From: a virus
Virus record (IMG/VR): IMGVR_UViG_3300009285_002677
Coordinates: 1-46,598 of that record
Length of the DNA: 46,598 nt
Direction: 5' to 3' (one strand)
Shown: positions 37,777-46,189 of the stretch, one piece after another
Position numbering within the stretch: position 1 is the first letter of the stretch
How the letters are laid out: every line of letters starts with the position of its first letter
Program-made: the position numbers and the translations under genes
Notes under the pieces: generated by a model
The model's database searches: none
Told to the model about the DNA's origin: nothing
Seen by the model: the letters and a program-made list of their open reading frames with translations, nothing else

Positions 37777-39591
37777 ATGGGTGGCGCGCTCGACATCGAC
37801 GCGATGCTTGCGAATTACCCGGAGAAAGATCGCGGGGACATCCTCCGCGCGCTTGGACCCGACATCACGGGGACGCCCTCCGCCCTTGGACCCGACCTCG
37901 CTGGACCAAGCGCGGAGGATATCGCTGCCGGGATGGAGGTAGAGCAGGGCCCATCGCTTGAACAAAAAGTCTTCTCTGCGCTCATGGCTCCCGTTCCGCC
38001 TCCTCCACCAACCCCAGAGGAGGCGCAGTATGCGACTGAGCGCATGGAGTGGGAGCGGTCCAGGGCAGCAGCTGAGCGGGCAGGCGTACCGTGGAAGGTT
38101 GGTCCGCCACCTGTTGCGCTAAAGCCGCAATCGCCAGAAGACGCAGAGCGGTGGCGAACAATCAAGCTCCACGAAGGGCTGCTGGCGGCCGGAGTTCGCC
38201 CCGAAACCGTCATGTCTCCCGACGAATTGGCGGTTGTCAGGCCATCGACAGGGGGCGGGCCGGTTTCCAACGGCCCGAAGGGCGGGTCGCCTCCAGACAA
38301 AATCCCGGAGACCCCTGCCAAGGCCGCCGGCGCGTCTGTATCAGGCGCAGTGTGGGGCCCGGGCGCCGGGTCTGCGCGGGTCCTCCAAGAACTGGAGAAA
38401 GGCCGCATCGAGAACGAGAAGCAAACAGAAACGCTCCTTGAGGAGTCTGCCGGCGCAGCAAAGGCCGAAGCCGAGGCGCTCCACGAGGCGGCCACCCTGG
38501 AGAAGGCATATCGGGACGAGCAGGCGACGGCAATCGACCGGCAAGCCTCGCTCGACCTCTACGCCGAGACCCAGCAGAAGGCCCTCGCAACTGCGCACCG
38601 CGAGTACATGGAGAACGCCCAGAACGCGCTTGACGAGAACATGTCGGCGCTTGCCAATAGCAAGGCTGACCCGTGGGAGGGCGTGAGCCCGTTCGCCAGC
38701 TTCCTCGGGATCATGCTCGGTGGCATTGGGGCAGGCATCGGCGGCGGACCGAATCAGGCGCTGGCGGTCCTCGAACGGCGCCTTGAGCGGAATCTGGAGA
38801 CGCAACGGATCAACATGGCGAAGCAGGCCCAGGTCATCGGCATGCAGGGTCAGGCGCTGTCCCGCCGCGATGAGTTCTTCGCGAGCGACATCGCCCGACA
38901 GACAGCCCAGAGGGCCTCCGCATGGGCGCGGGTGGGCAGGGAGATGGACGCCAACGAGCACAGGTTCAAGGGCGACGCCGCGCATGCGGCATTCAAGCAG
39001 GCCCGCGCCGAGATCGAGCAGAGGCGGTTGAAGTTCGCTGGCGACTTCATGCAGAACGCCGCGCAGGAAAGCCGGATGAATCTCGCTACCCAGCTCCAGG
39101 GCTACGGGGCGCGCGAGCAACTGTCGTTGCAGGCACGGCTTGCGCAAAGCGGATGGGGCGAGCCGCCGCCGCCCATGACCGGCGAAACGCTGGAAAAGCT
39201 TGGCGCGATGATGGCGGCCAAGAAGCAGATCGAAAACATGGCGGACGACTTTGCAGAGCTGGATTGGAGCGCCGCGGTAACCAAGTGGATCCCCGGCACC
39301 GCGGGCCAGGACTACGAGGCCCAACGAAAGGCCGTAAGCCTGTTCACGGCATTCGCGCTGTCCGGGATGCAGTTGCCGCCGGCGCAAGAGGAGTCTATTG
39401 CCAACCTGTTTGCAACTCCGGGGGCGTTCAAGGGTACCGAGCGCGCCAAGTCTAGGGCCCTCCTTGGAGTGATTGGCTCTCGCATCGACGGCATAGTTGC
39501 GGCAAATCGGATGGGCGGGCGCGATACTAGCGGATTCACCGCGGCAGGCTACGGCGCGTCCGCATCGGCCATTCGGGAGCGGCCGCGGTGA
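37777..39591 (+). CDS. Internal virion protein, coiled coil
   Basis: Encodes 604 residues: an N-terminal domain (DIDAMLANYPEKDRGDILRA), a Pro-rich segment, then long Ala/Glu/Arg-rich coils (RIENEKQTETLLEESAGAAK, YRDEQATAIDRQASLDLYAE) and a Gly-rich membrane-like patch SFLGIMLGGIGAGIGGG near residue 310 that could insert in a membrane. Such mosaics are typical of ejection proteins. It abuts the previous stop and overlaps the next gene (GTGA). Confidence 0.65.
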   Translation: MGGALDIDAMLANYPEKDRGDILRALGPDITGTPSALGPDLAGPSAEDIAAGMEVEQGPSLEQKVFSALMAPVPPPPPTPEEAQYATERMEWERSRAAAERAGVPWKVGPPPVALKPQSPEDAERWRTIKLHEGLLAAGVRPETVMSPDELAVVRPSTGGGPVSNGPKGGSPPDKIPETPAKAAGASVSGAVWGPGAGSARVLQELEKGRIENEKQTETLLEESAGAAKAEAEALHEAATLEKAYRDEQATAIDRQASLDLYAETQQKALATAHREYMENAQNALDENMSALANSKADPWEGVSPFASFLGIMLGGIGAGIGGGPNQALAVLERRLERNLETQRINMAKQAQVIGMQGQALSRRDEFFASDIARQTAQRASAWARVGREMDANEHRFKGDAAHAAFKQARAEIEQRRLKFAGDFMQNAAQESRMNLATQLQGYGAREQLSLQARLAQSGWGEPPPPMTGETLEKLGAMMAAKKQIENMADDFAELDWSAAVTKWIPGTAGQDYEAQRKAVSLFTAFALSGMQLPPAQEESIANLFATPGAFKGTERAKSRALLGVIGSRIDGIVAANRMGGRDTSGFTAAGYGASASAIRERPR

Positions 39592-42116
39592 CTCCGACCG
39601 TCTACAACGTCGCCACGCGCGATGCCGAAAGGGTCCCCGAGGAGGAGATCGAGGCCCGCGTGCTGGCCGGAACGCACACGTTCTATCCGGGCACCGAAAT
39701 TGCCGCAATTGATCGGCGTGGGCGGGCGGTATGGATCCCGGCCGAGCAGGCTGCCGACGCATTCCAGCAGGGCTACCGACTGGAGACAGACGCCGATGTA
39801 AAAGCCCGCGAAGTTTACGAGAAGTACGGCAAGGGCTTCGGCAACGAGCTCCGCGCGTTCGCCGAGGGAGCGGCCAGGGCGGCAACGTTCGGCGCGTCAG
39901 ACGTAGCGTTCCGCGCGCTCGGAGTGGACGCGGAAGGACTCGCGGGGCGCAAGGAGGCTAGCCCGATCGCGGAGGGCGTTGGCGAGGCCGCAGGTGTCAT
40001 TGGGTCCCTGCTCGTTCCGGTGCCCGGCGCTACCGCGGCGGCCGCTGCCAGGGCCGCGGGCGCAACGAAGGCGATTGGCTTCGGAGCCAAGGCTGCCAAT
40101 GAAGCAAAGGCGTTGGCGGGGGCTCTTGCCCCGGTGCAGCAGGTTGCTCGTCTCGGCAAGGCTACGGAGTCCCTCGCCGCGCGCGGGCTCGAAGGCATTG
40201 CTGCGCGCGGTGGCGCGGCGAGGGTTGCTGCCAGGGCAGCCGAAGCGTTCGCCGGGACGGCCGTAGAGGGCGCCGCGTATGTCTCCGGCATGGCTCTCTC
40301 TGAGCAGGCGCTCGGGGACCCGGATGTTACTGCCTCTCGCGTGTTCAGTGATGTTGGGCTCGGAGCGGTTCTCGGCGGCGGGCTGGGGATTGCCGGGAAG
40401 GGTCTCTCTGCCGGCGCGTCGAAGATGAAGGGCCTGCTTGAGGAGACGTTCGGCGCGGAAGCGCTCTCAAGGAAGGCGGGGGAGTGGGGGGCAAAGGGGC
40501 TCGGGATCACCCAGGGTGCCGACAAGCTAGCCCGCAAGGGGATTGACCTCTCGGACATCGGAAACTGGGCGATGAACGAGAAGCACGCCGCGCTCGGCGG
40601 AAAGCCTATCGGCGGAATCGTCAAGAGCAAGAAGGCAGCGGCGAACGCCAGGGCCGTGATGGAGGACGCGATTGAGCGTCAGTCTACATATACTCGCGCG
40701 CTGGACGGGAAGTTGGGCCGTCCAGTGATGGACCTGGGCGACATGTATCGCCCGCCGTCTGCTGGGGCTAGCGGTGGCGTGATGTGGCGCGTCGTTGACG
40801 ACCTTGGCGACCCGGCACTTGCCGACATTCGCGCAGCAGTAGAGGCAAAACTAGGTGCGTTCCACGAAGCATTCAAGGATGGTCCAGTTACCTTTACGCG
40901 CGCAGTAGAGCACAAGCGGGCGCTGGACAGGTTCTTGCGGGACGCGTGGGGCCGGCAGAGCAATACCCCCGCCATGGCCGAGGCCAAGAAGATCCGACAT
41001 ACGCTCAACGAAGCCGTCGACTCGCGCATCGACTCGGAATCCCGCTCCGTCGGCATGGACGCGGCTGGGTGGATGAATGCCAAGAAAGACTACGGCTGGG
41101 CTGCGGAGGTCGAGAGGCTGGCGGGCAAGAAGGCGTTCGGGGAGGCGAAGCACCGCGTCATTTCGCTGTCTGATCACCTCTGGGGCCTTGGCATCGGCGG
41201 CTATACCGGGGGCATTCCCGGCGCGCTGCTGGGTGCCGTCGCAAACAAGCTTGCCCGCGAGTACGGTCCGCAGGTGGTTTCAGTGGCGATGAATCGCGTC
41301 GCCAAGCTGGACTTCCTACGTTCCTCGGCTGCCGCCGCGCAGGCCCGCATGAATGAAGCCCTCCGCGGCGTCGTCGCCGCCAAGGGTGCGGCAACGAAGA
41401 GCGGCGGCGTTCGCCCGGCGTTCAAGCGTTTCGATGCAAAGGACTGGCTGGCGCATCCAGGGGCCGCGAAGGCGTCGGCCAAATCTTCAATGCAGGCGGT
41501 TCTTGACGTAATCGACCGCTACGCTACGTCGCCCGAAGAACTCGCTTCCCTCCTGGACAAGAACCTTGCCGACATCTACGAGGTAGCTCCGGGCATCGGC
41601 ATGGCGATAGCCGCGCGGACTGCCCGTGCCCTCGTCTACCTGCACGCCGCTGCTCCGCGCCCGGAGAGGCCATTCAACGCGTTCTCTTCTCGCGGCCGGC
41701 CGGTCTCCGACATGGAGCAGGCGCGGTTTCTAGACCAGGTGCGGGCCGTGAGCGACCCGGTAACTCTGGTGGAAGACGCCAGGGACGGAACGCTGACCAA
41801 GGCCAAGGTGGCCGCCGTCGCCGAGGCCGCCCCGGAAGATCTGGCCGAGATTCGGATGAGCGTCCTGGACGCTGCCGCCGACCACGGCGACGAAATGAGC
41901 TTCGGGACGCTGGCGCAGCTCTCAATTCTGCTCGACGGGCCGGTTACCGCCGCGATGGCGAAGGACAACATCAGCACATGGCAGCAAACGTTTGCGCAGC
42001 AGGCGGCGACAGACGCGCAGGCGAGGCAGAAGGCCCCCGCAGGGTTCAACGGCGCGGGGCTGGCGCAGGGGTTGGAGTCGGAAACGCAAGGACTGGAAAG
42101 GCGGCGCGCCGCATGA
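39588..42116 (+). CDS. Large internal virion/ejection protein
   Basis: Encodes 842 residues from GTG. The N-terminal 75 form a small domain (YPGTEIAAIDRRGRAVWIPA, ADAFQQGYRLETDADVKARE); the rest is a long helical Ala/Gly-rich chain, with membrane-like patches (GEAAGVIGSLLVPVPGATAA; GLGAVLGGGLGIAGKG). The style matches T7 gp16-like and P22 gp20-like proteins that form a trans-envelope channel. No lysozyme or other enzyme motif is visible. Confidence 0.65.
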   Translation: MTPTVYNVATRDAERVPEEEIEARVLAGTHTFYPGTEIAAIDRRGRAVWIPAEQAADAFQQGYRLETDADVKAREVYEKYGKGFGNELRAFAEGAARAATFGASDVAFRALGVDAEGLAGRKEASPIAEGVGEAAGVIGSLLVPVPGATAAAAARAAGATKAIGFGAKAANEAKALAGALAPVQQVARLGKATESLAARGLEGIAARGGAARVAARAAEAFAGTAVEGAAYVSGMALSEQALGDPDVTASRVFSDVGLGAVLGGGLGIAGKGLSAGASKMKGLLEETFGAEALSRKAGEWGAKGLGITQGADKLARKGIDLSDIGNWAMNEKHAALGGKPIGGIVKSKKAAANARAVMEDAIERQSTYTRALDGKLGRPVMDLGDMYRPPSAGASGGVMWRVVDDLGDPALADIRAAVEAKLGAFHEAFKDGPVTFTRAVEHKRALDRFLRDAWGRQSNTPAMAEAKKIRHTLNEAVDSRIDSESRSVGMDAAGWMNAKKDYGWAAEVERLAGKKAFGEAKHRVISLSDHLWGLGIGGYTGGIPGALLGAVANKLAREYGPQVVSVAMNRVAKLDFLRSSAAAAQARMNEALRGVVAAKGAATKSGGVRPAFKRFDAKDWLAHPGAAKASAKSSMQAVLDVIDRYATSPEELASLLDKNLADIYEVAPGIGMAIAARTARALVYLHAAAPRPERPFNAFSSRGRPVSDMEQARFLDQVRAVSDPVTLVEDARDGTLTKAKVAAVAEAAPEDLAEIRMSVLDAAADHGDEMSFGTLAQLSILLDGPVTAAMAKDNISTWQQTFAQQAATDAQARQKAPAGFNGAGLAQGLESETQGLERRRAA

Positions 42117-42129
42117 CTTGGAGGACAGC

Positions 42130-43140
42130 ATGAAGCAGATCGCGATCGTAGCGGCATTCCTGGTGACGAGTTCGGCGGTAGTCGCGCAGGACATGCCAAA
42201 GGCCAAGTCGGCCAACCTCACCGGGGCAGGGGCCGCCGGCTGCGTTGAGTCTACATTGCCCCGCGGGTGCATGCTCATTCCGAGCAACGGCATGGGGTCG
42301 GTCCTCGTGCGCCTGTCTGGCACATGGGCAGGCACGGTGGTCGCCGAGGGGTCGGTTGACGGAGCCACCGACCCGTGGATTGCGCTGGACATCACCAAAC
42401 TGGCCACGGGGGCGTGGACGTTGGTGGCGAATACGACCGCTAACGCGAACTTCCTAGTACCCGCCGGCGGATTCAAGGCGATCCGCATCCGGGCTAGCCT
42501 GTACACGAGCGGAACCGTCGTGGTGGATGCGTGGGCGTCGCCCGTTCCGTTCGAGCCCATCTACTCCCGGGACGCCTCTGGCAATATGGTAGTCAGCGGC
42601 ACGGTCACGGTCTCCGAGCCGGTGAGCGTCGAGGGCAACGCGGCGGACGGCGCGGCCGTGTCCGGGACCCCTGTGCGCGTTGGCGGTAAGGACGGCGCCG
42701 GGCTCACCCAGGACATCCTCACGGACACGGGCGGGGCCGTTCAGGTGGACGTGGAGAGCATCGCAGGAGGAACCAATAACGTCGGCGACGTGGACGTTGA
42801 CAGCTTCCCGGCGGCAGCCATTGTGAACGCCGAGCAGGCGGCCAAGACCTCAGACGTAACGCTGATCGCGGCGGCTGCCAATACCCGGCTGGTATTCGCC
42901 CAGTGCGCCGAGACCGCAGCGGTGGCTGCGGCCGCGACCGTCATCCTGCGCCACGGCGAGGAGGCGGCCGGAAGCTGCTCCGGCAACTACGTCGCACGGA
43001 TCGAACTGGCGCCGAACGAAACCGGAGACCCGCTCAAGTGGGACGCCCGTGGGCTCGCGGTGGCGTCCGGCGTGTGCATGGACATCACAGCGGGTACCGT
43101 GGACTGCTGGTCTGCCTCGGTGGTGGAGACTGCCCCGTGA
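42130..43140 (+). CDS. Fibre-like protein with Sec signal peptide
   Basis: Encodes 336 residues from ATG behind TTGGAGGACAGC. MKQIAIVAAFLVTSSAVVAQ is a classical signal peptide with VVA cleavage. The rest is beta-rich: LTGAGAAGCVESTLPRGCML, VDGATDPWIALDITKLATGA, FKAIRIRASLYTSGTVVVDA, then a C-terminal domain with six cysteines in total (such as AQCAE, GSCSGN, SGVCMD, VDCWS). An exported, disulfide-linked protein is the simplest reading. It is translationally coupled to the next gene, also with a signal peptide. Confidence 0.68.
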   Translation: MKQIAIVAAFLVTSSAVVAQDMPKAKSANLTGAGAAGCVESTLPRGCMLIPSNGMGSVLVRLSGTWAGTVVAEGSVDGATDPWIALDITKLATGAWTLVANTTANANFLVPAGGFKAIRIRASLYTSGTVVVDAWASPVPFEPIYSRDASGNMVVSGTVTVSEPVSVEGNAADGAAVSGTPVRVGGKDGAGLTQDILTDTGGAVQVDVESIAGGTNNVGDVDVDSFPAAAIVNAEQAAKTSDVTLIAAAANTRLVFAQCAETAAVAAAATVILRHGEEAAGSCSGNYVARIELAPNETGDPLKWDARGLAVASGVCMDITAGTVDCWSASVVETAP

Positions 43141-45530
43141 GGACCCGGACCAAGGCCCTCCTGGTTGTGCTCCTGCTCTCGGCGGCGGCGCTGGGCAGCT
43201 CGGGCCCGAGGTTCGTGGACCTCTGGACCACGCAAACGGTCGCCGGGGCGAAGACGTGGAGCAACGACGCCACGTTCAGCGGCGACATCATCCTCAACGG
43301 CAGCAACATTTACAACACATCGAGTGCGTCGGGGCTGAACATGTCTGCGGCCAGCGACGCCAACGCAGGGGGCGAGTACGGTTTTGTCGGGGGCACAAAC
43401 GCGATTCTCGATGGCGCTGGGGCAGTGGACCTCACCGTGACTTACATCGGCGCGTTCGGAGAAGACCTGGATGGCACGCCGTCCTACCCCTGGAGATTCA
43501 GCGCGGGCGGACAGCTTTCCGTTGTGCCGCTTGCGTTGCCATCACAGGGCGCGGCCGACGGTCTGTGTCCGGGTGTTACCGCATGGAATACTCAAGCCGG
43601 CGGCGCAACGACGCGAACCGACGCGGCGGGCGTTGCCTGCCTTGGCGCTGACATGAACTTCGATCTCGGCGCCGGTGGCGCGTCGAGTGGCGTGAACGCT
43701 GCGCAGAACACGGGTGGGAAGGGGGGCAGTTGGACGGCGACCGGAGGCGTCGGCGGAGAGGCCACCAACGGCACGCCAAACGTCGGCGGCGCTGGTGGGG
43801 ATACGACCCTCCGCGCAGGCGACGGCGCAGCCACCAACGGCGCTGGGGGGGCGATCATCCTGGACATGGGTTCGGGGTCGGGCGCTGGCGCGAACGGCTC
43901 ACTCTCGGTCCGGCTGGCCAATAGCGAAGTGGCGCGCGTGGAGTCGGACGGTGACTTGCAGTGCGACGGCGACGCGACGATCGACGGCGGCGACCTCTCG
44001 CTGGGCACGGGTACGGCGCAAACGATCAAGTGCAACAACGTGGCGGACTGCACGCTCGCGTTTTCGAACGATACGGCCGCGATGAACGCCACCATCGACG
44101 GCACGTTCACAGCAACAGGCACCCTTACAGGCTCGAACGTGAGCGGCACGAACACCGGCGATGCGTCCTGCACCGCCGCAAATGGCCTCTCGTGCCCCAG
44201 CCAGGTGTTTGCTATGGCAGCCGCCAGCGTTTCCGCTGACGGGGCCGTTGTGACCGGTGCGCAATCATTTCAATCGAACTCGTCAAACGCAAAAACGCTC
44301 TCGGGCAATGGTAGCCCAACCGTGCTCTGGATGAACACCGACAATTCGGGACAAGGATTCGGCGCCATCGGGGCCGCCGGAACGCCAGCAGCGTTCGCGC
44401 TGGCGAACTTCTCTACGACAGAAGCCGCGATGTACTGCCTCGACGGTGCGGGGCAGTCTTGTCACCGCGCTGGACACGGCAAGCGCGACGATATCTACGC
44501 CTACCACGGGGTCCGAGTCTTGGGCGGCATGGTCGGCGTTCAACCGGCCTATGCAAACGGTGGAGAGGGCGCGGACCCATCCTTGACCGTGGTAGCGCCC
44601 GCGACGGGGCTCGCGCAGCAATGGCAGGACGCGGCATCTACCTCCATCGCGGAGATGTCGAGCGCGGGCGCCCTTCAGATTGACGGCGCGCTCACGGCGA
44701 CGGGCACGATCGCGGGGAGCAATGTTTCCTCGACGTTCACTGGTTCGGCGAGCGGCTCCGCGAGCGGCGCGAACACAGGTGACGTGACCATCGCCACCGC
44801 AACCAGCGTGTTCGGCCAAACTAGTATCAGCGGTCAAGCACTCTCGACCTACAGCGCCATCCCGGGACCTCTCTCTGCGCGATCGTTTTACGCCTGGCAG
44901 GGCTCGACCACCGCTACCGGGTTGGCCTATTCGTCTCAGATCACCGGCGGGTCGGTCACAGAAACCGGCACGGCCAGCGCACTGACCAACGTCGGCACCC
45001 GGGGCTATTCGCAGCGGGCGTCCGCGGCGTCGAACAACGCGCTAGCCGGTGTCGAGTCGGCCACCATGATCCATACATACACAAACTGGCGCCCGCGCAT
45101 TTCTGCGCTAGTGAGGACCGACACCGCCATCACGACCCGCCGAACGTGGATTGGCGTGGAGGAGAGCACGATCAGCCTTCTGGCCATCCGTACCGCCGCG
45201 TCCGGACCAGCGGCGAGCGCCGTAGACTTCGCGGCCATCGGTTTCGACACGGCAGTTGATCCAAACTGGATGCTCTGCACGGGCGACGGCACGAACTACT
45301 CATGCTCGGATACCGGCGTCGCCGTCGCGGTTAGCACGGAGTACTCGATCGTGGTCGACTGGCGCACGTCAGCGACAACAGTTACAGGCTGGGTGAACGG
45401 AACCAGCGTGGCGAAAACGTCAAACGTGAGCACCGACTCGGTCGCGCTCGGATTTATCATCTTGACGACAACGCTCGATGCAACCTCCCGAAACTCGCAG
45501 ATATCAGGGTTCATGCTGGAGCAGAACTGA
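43137..45530 (+). CDS. Large fibre-like protein with signal peptide and lectin-like end
   Basis: Encodes 797 residues from GTG (GTGA overlap). RTRTKALLVVLLLSAAALGS is a signal peptide. One GEYG-type unit (SAASDANAGGEYGFVGGTNA) is homologous to the repeats of the 23535 gene; Gly-rich blocks follow (TGGKGGSWTATGGVGGEATN). SGTNTGD and SGANTGD repeats appear twice, a common tail-fibre text. The last 220 residues look like a concanavalin-type lectin domain (WRPRISALVRTDTAITTRRT; SIVVDWRTSATTVTGWVNGT). Many paired Cys. Its role is probably binding a surface; export by Sec would be unusual. Confidence 0.7.
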   Translation: MRTRTKALLVVLLLSAAALGSSGPRFVDLWTTQTVAGAKTWSNDATFSGDIILNGSNIYNTSSASGLNMSAASDANAGGEYGFVGGTNAILDGAGAVDLTVTYIGAFGEDLDGTPSYPWRFSAGGQLSVVPLALPSQGAADGLCPGVTAWNTQAGGATTRTDAAGVACLGADMNFDLGAGGASSGVNAAQNTGGKGGSWTATGGVGGEATNGTPNVGGAGGDTTLRAGDGAATNGAGGAIILDMGSGSGAGANGSLSVRLANSEVARVESDGDLQCDGDATIDGGDLSLGTGTAQTIKCNNVADCTLAFSNDTAAMNATIDGTFTATGTLTGSNVSGTNTGDASCTAANGLSCPSQVFAMAAASVSADGAVVTGAQSFQSNSSNAKTLSGNGSPTVLWMNTDNSGQGFGAIGAAGTPAAFALANFSTTEAAMYCLDGAGQSCHRAGHGKRDDIYAYHGVRVLGGMVGVQPAYANGGEGADPSLTVVAPATGLAQQWQDAASTSIAEMSSAGALQIDGALTATGTIAGSNVSSTFTGSASGSASGANTGDVTIATATSVFGQTSISGQALSTYSAIPGPLSARSFYAWQGSTTATGLAYSSQITGGSVTETGTASALTNVGTRGYSQRASAASNNALAGVESATMIHTYTNWRPRISALVRTDTAITTRRTWIGVEESTISLLAIRTAASGPAASAVDFAAIGFDTAVDPNWMLCTGDGTNYSCSDTGVAVAVSTEYSIVVDWRTSATTVTGWVNGTSVAKTSNVSTDSVALGFIILTTTLDATSRNSQISGFMLEQN

Positions 45531-45787
45531 TGGCACACGCGCTGGTCTCGCAGATAGGTGGCGGAATGGGGCCTGGGGGCGGCCAAATTGGCTGCACCGT
45601 TATGTTCCTTGGTGCCGACGTTCCCGGGGGCGTGAGAGAGGAACGGGTGTTCGTGGGCATCGTTGGCCAATCGCTTGCGAGCCTAAAGACGGCGCTCATC
45701 GCTGCGTGCATCGCCGAAGGAGCGGCGCACGGATTGACGGTGGCCGACACGAACGTGTGGTTGCCATCGTACTCAAGAGGACCATAG
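45530..45787 (+). CDS. Small Gly-rich protein
   Basis: Encodes 85 residues, starting MAHALVSQIGGGMGPGGGQI, with strands VMFLGADVPGGVREERVFVG and a hydrophobic helix (SLKTALIAACIAEGAAHG). The start overlaps the previous stop. No family recognised. It may be a partner of the large fibre protein upstream or of the membrane protease downstream. Confidence 0.5.
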   Translation: MAHALVSQIGGGMGPGGGQIGCTVMFLGADVPGGVREERVFVGIVGQSLASLKTALIAACIAEGAAHGLTVADTNVWLPSYSRGP

Positions 45788-46189
45788 GTGGCCGTCCTTC
45801 GCTACATCTGGGCCGCGCCCCTCTCTATCCTGGGCCTTCTCGTGGCCTATGTCGGTGGCGCGCGCTATACGACCAAGAAGGGCGCGTTGCTGTTCGTCGC
45901 CCGGACTGGCTGGCCGCTGGCATGGTTCTTCCGGACGTTCGGCGTACTGGCGTTTACCTGGGGCTGGGTGGTCGTGTTCCGGGACCACAAGGCGCTGGGG
46001 AATGGCCGGACGCTGCGCCACGAGATGGAGCACGTAAGGCAGGCGTGCGCGTGGGGACCCCTCTTCCCGGCGGCCTACATCTTGGCGGGCGCCTGGGCGG
46101 CGGGGCCCGGCGGGAGCGGCTCGGGGATCTGGAGAAGCAGCAGCGCCAGCACGGTGCACCTCACACGCTGTAGTCGAGCACGCGGCTGA
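45788..46189 (+). CDS. Membrane protein with HEXXH metalloprotease-like motif
   Basis: Encodes 133 residues from a GTG next to the previous TAG. Two hydrophobic segments (APLSILGLLVAYVGG and LAWFFRTFGVLAFTWGWVVV) precede HEMEHVRQ at residues 78-85, which is a His-Glu-x-x-His zinc motif followed by a helix. The segment WGPLFPAAYILAG would be a third hydrophobic helix. The last 30 residues (GSGSGIWRSSSAST) look out of frame, while another frame over 46090-46173 reads ARRERLGDLEKQQRQHGAPH, so a one-base indel is likely. A membrane protease with unknown target is the best reading. Confidence 0.55.
   Translation: MAVLRYIWAAPLSILGLLVAYVGGARYTTKKGALLFVARTGWPLAWFFRTFGVLAFTWGWVVVFRDHKALGNGRTLRHEMEHVRQACAWGPLFPAAYILAGAWAAGPGGSGSGIWRSSSASTVHLTRCSRARG

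Noticed and set aside
38341-39885. Long leftward open frame (over 500 codons) opposite the core proteins
   Set aside because: Arg/Leu/Pro rich shadow of the coiled-coil genes; no ribosome site and against the whole late operon.
46085-46110. Programmed -1 frameshift in the HEMEH gene
   Set aside because: The G/C-rich run does not fit the X-XXY-YYZ slippery pattern in the reading frame, and no downstream stem was evident. An indel is simpler.
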